Origin: an uncultured Jeotgalicoccus sp.
GTDB lineage: Bacteria > Bacillota > Bacilli > Staphylococcales > Salinicoccaceae
NCBI GenBank assembly: GCA_947631305.1
Contig: CANRKV010000070.1
Location: forward strand, 1 to 8,066
Direction of reading: 5' to 3'
Length of the DNA: 8,066 bases
This document shows positions 6,313 to 8,066 of the stretch, in pieces. The translations under genes and the position numbers were made by a program. A model generated the notes under the pieces. The model made no database searches and had not been told where the DNA came from. It saw only the letters and a program-made list of their open reading frames with translations. Position 1 is the stretch's first letter; each line of letters opens with the position of its first letter.

Positions 6313-8066
6313 TTGTCAGCACAAGGGGAAAACAGACAGACGCTTAATACGCTGTATAAACTGAAAAAAGAAATTCTGAAGTCGGATAACGATACGCTGG
6401 TCTCACAGATTGACCATGCAATTCAGAAGACGTATAACGAACAGCTGGTATTTTCTTTTATCGGCCATTACTCTGCGGGAAAATCGAGCCTGATTAACTA
6501 CTTGCTTAATCAGGACATCCTGCCATCATCACCGGTGCCGACGACGAGCAACACTGTCGCGGTGCAGATTGGTGACGGCACGGGAATCCAGGCATTTATT
6601 AACCAGTACCAGTACGCGTCACTCGGTAACTACGACGAGTTAAAAACGCTGAATACGAAGGATATGGATATTCAGGCGATTACGATGGACATTCAATCAG
6701 AAGACTATCAGCACAATACAGTCTTTCAGGATACACCGGGAGTGGACTCCAATACGGACAGCCACGAAGAATCCGCCAACCGATTTTTACTGAACAGCGA
6801 TTTAATCTTCTTTACGGTTGAATACAACCACGTGGAGAGTGAGCATAACTTAACACTGCTGAAAGAAATTGCAGGACTTGATATTCCGCTCGTGTTAATC
6901 ATTAACCAGATCGATAAGCACGATGACCGCGAGATTACTTTAGATACCTTTTTAAACCGCGTTAAACGCACGCTCACGAACTGGAACATTCATCCGGAGC
7001 ATTTATTCACAACGTCTATTTATGAGTCGCCTTATAACCGTATAGACGAATTAAAGGCATTTATCCAGGAGACTGAAGAAAGACGTGCAGAACTTGAAGT
7101 ATCATATGACGCGCGTATTACTAAAAATATCGAGGATAAACAGCTTGGATATTTACGTGATCATCTCGATGAACTGATTGAAGAACTGCAGCTTGATAAC
7201 GCGCTCACGAGTGAGAGAGCAGCCGAACGCATTGAGTATTTAAACAATGAACTCACCAAGGCTGAAATTAATCATCTTAGAAGTGACGAAGATGAATTAA
7301 GAACCCACGTCAAAGAGTCCGTTAAAAAACTCGTCAAAGACAGCTACTTATTCCCTCATCAGGTTAAAGATTCAATTACGGAATATTTAAAAGTGATGGC
7401 AGGCGAGAAGAAGGCGGGCGGACTGTTCGGCAGGAAGAAAAAAGAACAGGCAATGTATGAAGAAAGCCTCGCTCAGGTTAATGAATCAATACAGCCTGTC
7501 ATACATACAGAAATTAATGCGAATATTAACAGCTTCTTTCAGTCACTCGGCTTAATCGGAGAACCGTTTAAATTTGAATGGAAAGACGCGTTCCTTAAAA
7601 CAGAGCAGATTACTTCACTGAACCAGACGTATATTACTAATTACTTCGATAAGCTGAAATCGTCCTTAACAAAAGAAGTCTCGGAAAAAGCAGTGGTTCA
7701 CATGGACAAACTGACTGCCGCCGATACAGGGGAAGTTAAAGCACAGACAACGTTAACTGCAGAGAAGGCACTTTATGTTAAAGCACGTGAGCTGCTCGGC
7801 TTGATTGAATCGCTCGATACTCAGAATTACCGTCATTTTTACATTCATATGGATGATGAGATCGATAAGTTAAATCTGCTGGAAGAGATTACTTTATCGT
7901 ATGATGATGACAATCATGTCGAAGTTGAAGAAAGTAGACATAACGAATTTACGGTTAACAATGAAGAAAGTATGAATTTAACCGCCTTCCGTGAACTTAA
8001 TACTCTGCTTGAAGATTCACCGCGCTATACGGACTACAGAAAACTGTTAAACGATAAGCTTCAGCG
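6313..8066 (+). CDS. Bacterial dynamin-like GTPase, DynA/YpbR family (5' part only, truncated by the window edge)
   Basis: The first 584 codons are open with no stop before the edge. Bacterial dynamins of this group (B. subtilis DynA) bind and fuse or stabilise membranes upon stress and are about 1150-1200 residues with two fused dynamin units, so this is probably the first half. GTPase motifs are clear: G1 GHYSAGKSS (51-59), G2 Thr in PVPTTSN (75-81), G3 DTPG (140-143), G4 NQID (198-201). After the GTPase comes a helical stalk-like region (about 240-584) with a glycine/basic cluster GGLFGRKKK at 369-377, a possible membrane-contact or paddle element. No signal peptide is seen. The start is inferred as TTG at 6313, directly behind the ypsC stop; the resulting 50-residue lead before G1 matches the DynA N-terminus as I recall it. 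Phase with ypsC is the same, so the two frames are separated only by TAG. Confidence 0.93.
   Translation, partial: MSAQGENRQTLNTLYKLKKEILKSDNDTLVSQIDHAIQKTYNEQLVFSFIGHYSAGKSSLINYLLNQDILPSSPVPTTSNTVAVQIGDGTGIQAFINQYQYASLGNYDELKTLNTKDMDIQAITMDIQSEDYQHNTVFQDTPGVDSNTDSHEESANRFLLNSDLIFFTVEYNHVESEHNLTLLKEIAGLDIPLVLIINQIDKHDDREITLDTFLNRVKRTLTNWNIHPEHLFTTSIYESPYNRIDELKAFIQETEERRAELEVSYDARITKNIEDKQLGYLRDHLDELIEELQLDNALTSERAAERIEYLNNELTKAEINHLRSDEDELRTHVKESVKKLVKDSYLFPHQVKDSITEYLKVMAGEKKAGGLFGRKKKEQAMYEESLAQVNESIQPVIHTEINANINSFFQSLGLIGEPFKFEWKDAFLKTEQITSLNQTYITNYFDKLKSSLTKEVSEKAVVHMDKLTAADTGEVKAQTTLTAEKALYVKARELLGLIESLDTQNYRHFYIHMDDEIDKLNLLEEITLSYDDDNHVEVEESRHNEFTVNNEESMNLTAFRELNTLLEDSPRYTDYRKLLNDKLQ

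Noticed and set aside
6726..6989. Minus-strand open frame of 87 codons within the dynamin-like gene
   Set aside because: It is antisense to the GTPase G3-G4 region, whose plus-strand motifs are unambiguous.

Overview
The window looks like ordinary chromosomal core sequence from a low-to-mid GC Gram-positive coccus of the family Staphylococcaceae. Three things support this. The gene order is recU-pbp2 divergent from yppE-ypsA-gpsB, followed by rnpB and a THUMP methyltransferase. The RNase P RNA is of the B (Bacillus) type. GpsB carries a three-residue insertion after the DivIVA-like domain, relative to Bacillus, that is typical of staphylococcal GpsB. The proteins are clearly diverged from my recollection of Staphylococcus aureus, and PBP2 has a long acidic tail. 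A halotolerant relative (Jeotgalicoccus, Salinicoccus, Nosocomiicoccus or Macrococcus-like) is plausible, but the genus is inference.

Layout. Bases 1-323 are gene-free. They hold a 51-bp tandem repeat (about 3.7 copies, each with a dyad) and the intrinsic terminator of the leftward operon. Bases 324-3346 (minus strand) are recU followed by pbp2, separated by 11 bp, with the pbp2 Shine-Dalgarno overlapping the recU stop. Bases 3347-3441 are an AT-rich divergent promoter region. Bases 3442-4642 (plus strand) are yppE (DUF1798), ypsA and gpsB, tightly packed: a GTGA overlap joins yppE to ypsA, and 11 bp separate ypsA from gpsB. Bases 4688-5098 are the RNase P RNA gene with its own -10 element and terminator. 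From 5188 come a THUMP-domain 23S rRNA methyltransferase-like gene (ypsC/rlmL family) and, abutting it with no spacer, the first 584 codons of a bacterial dynamin-like GTPase that runs off the right edge.

How the parts fit. PBP2 builds septal peptidoglycan. GpsB and YpsA regulate division and septal wall synthesis. RecU resolves Holliday junctions during repair and chromosome segregation. The right half serves RNA maturation and membrane maintenance (RNase P, rRNA methylation, dynamin-like membrane remodelling).

No clearly new system is visible. The items most worth a second look are the hairpin-bearing tandem repeat behind pbp2, the Asn/Ser-rich plus acidic extension of PBP2, and the in-frame TAG-TTG junction between the methyltransferase and the dynamin gene. 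Three of the seven protein genes appear to use non-ATG starts.
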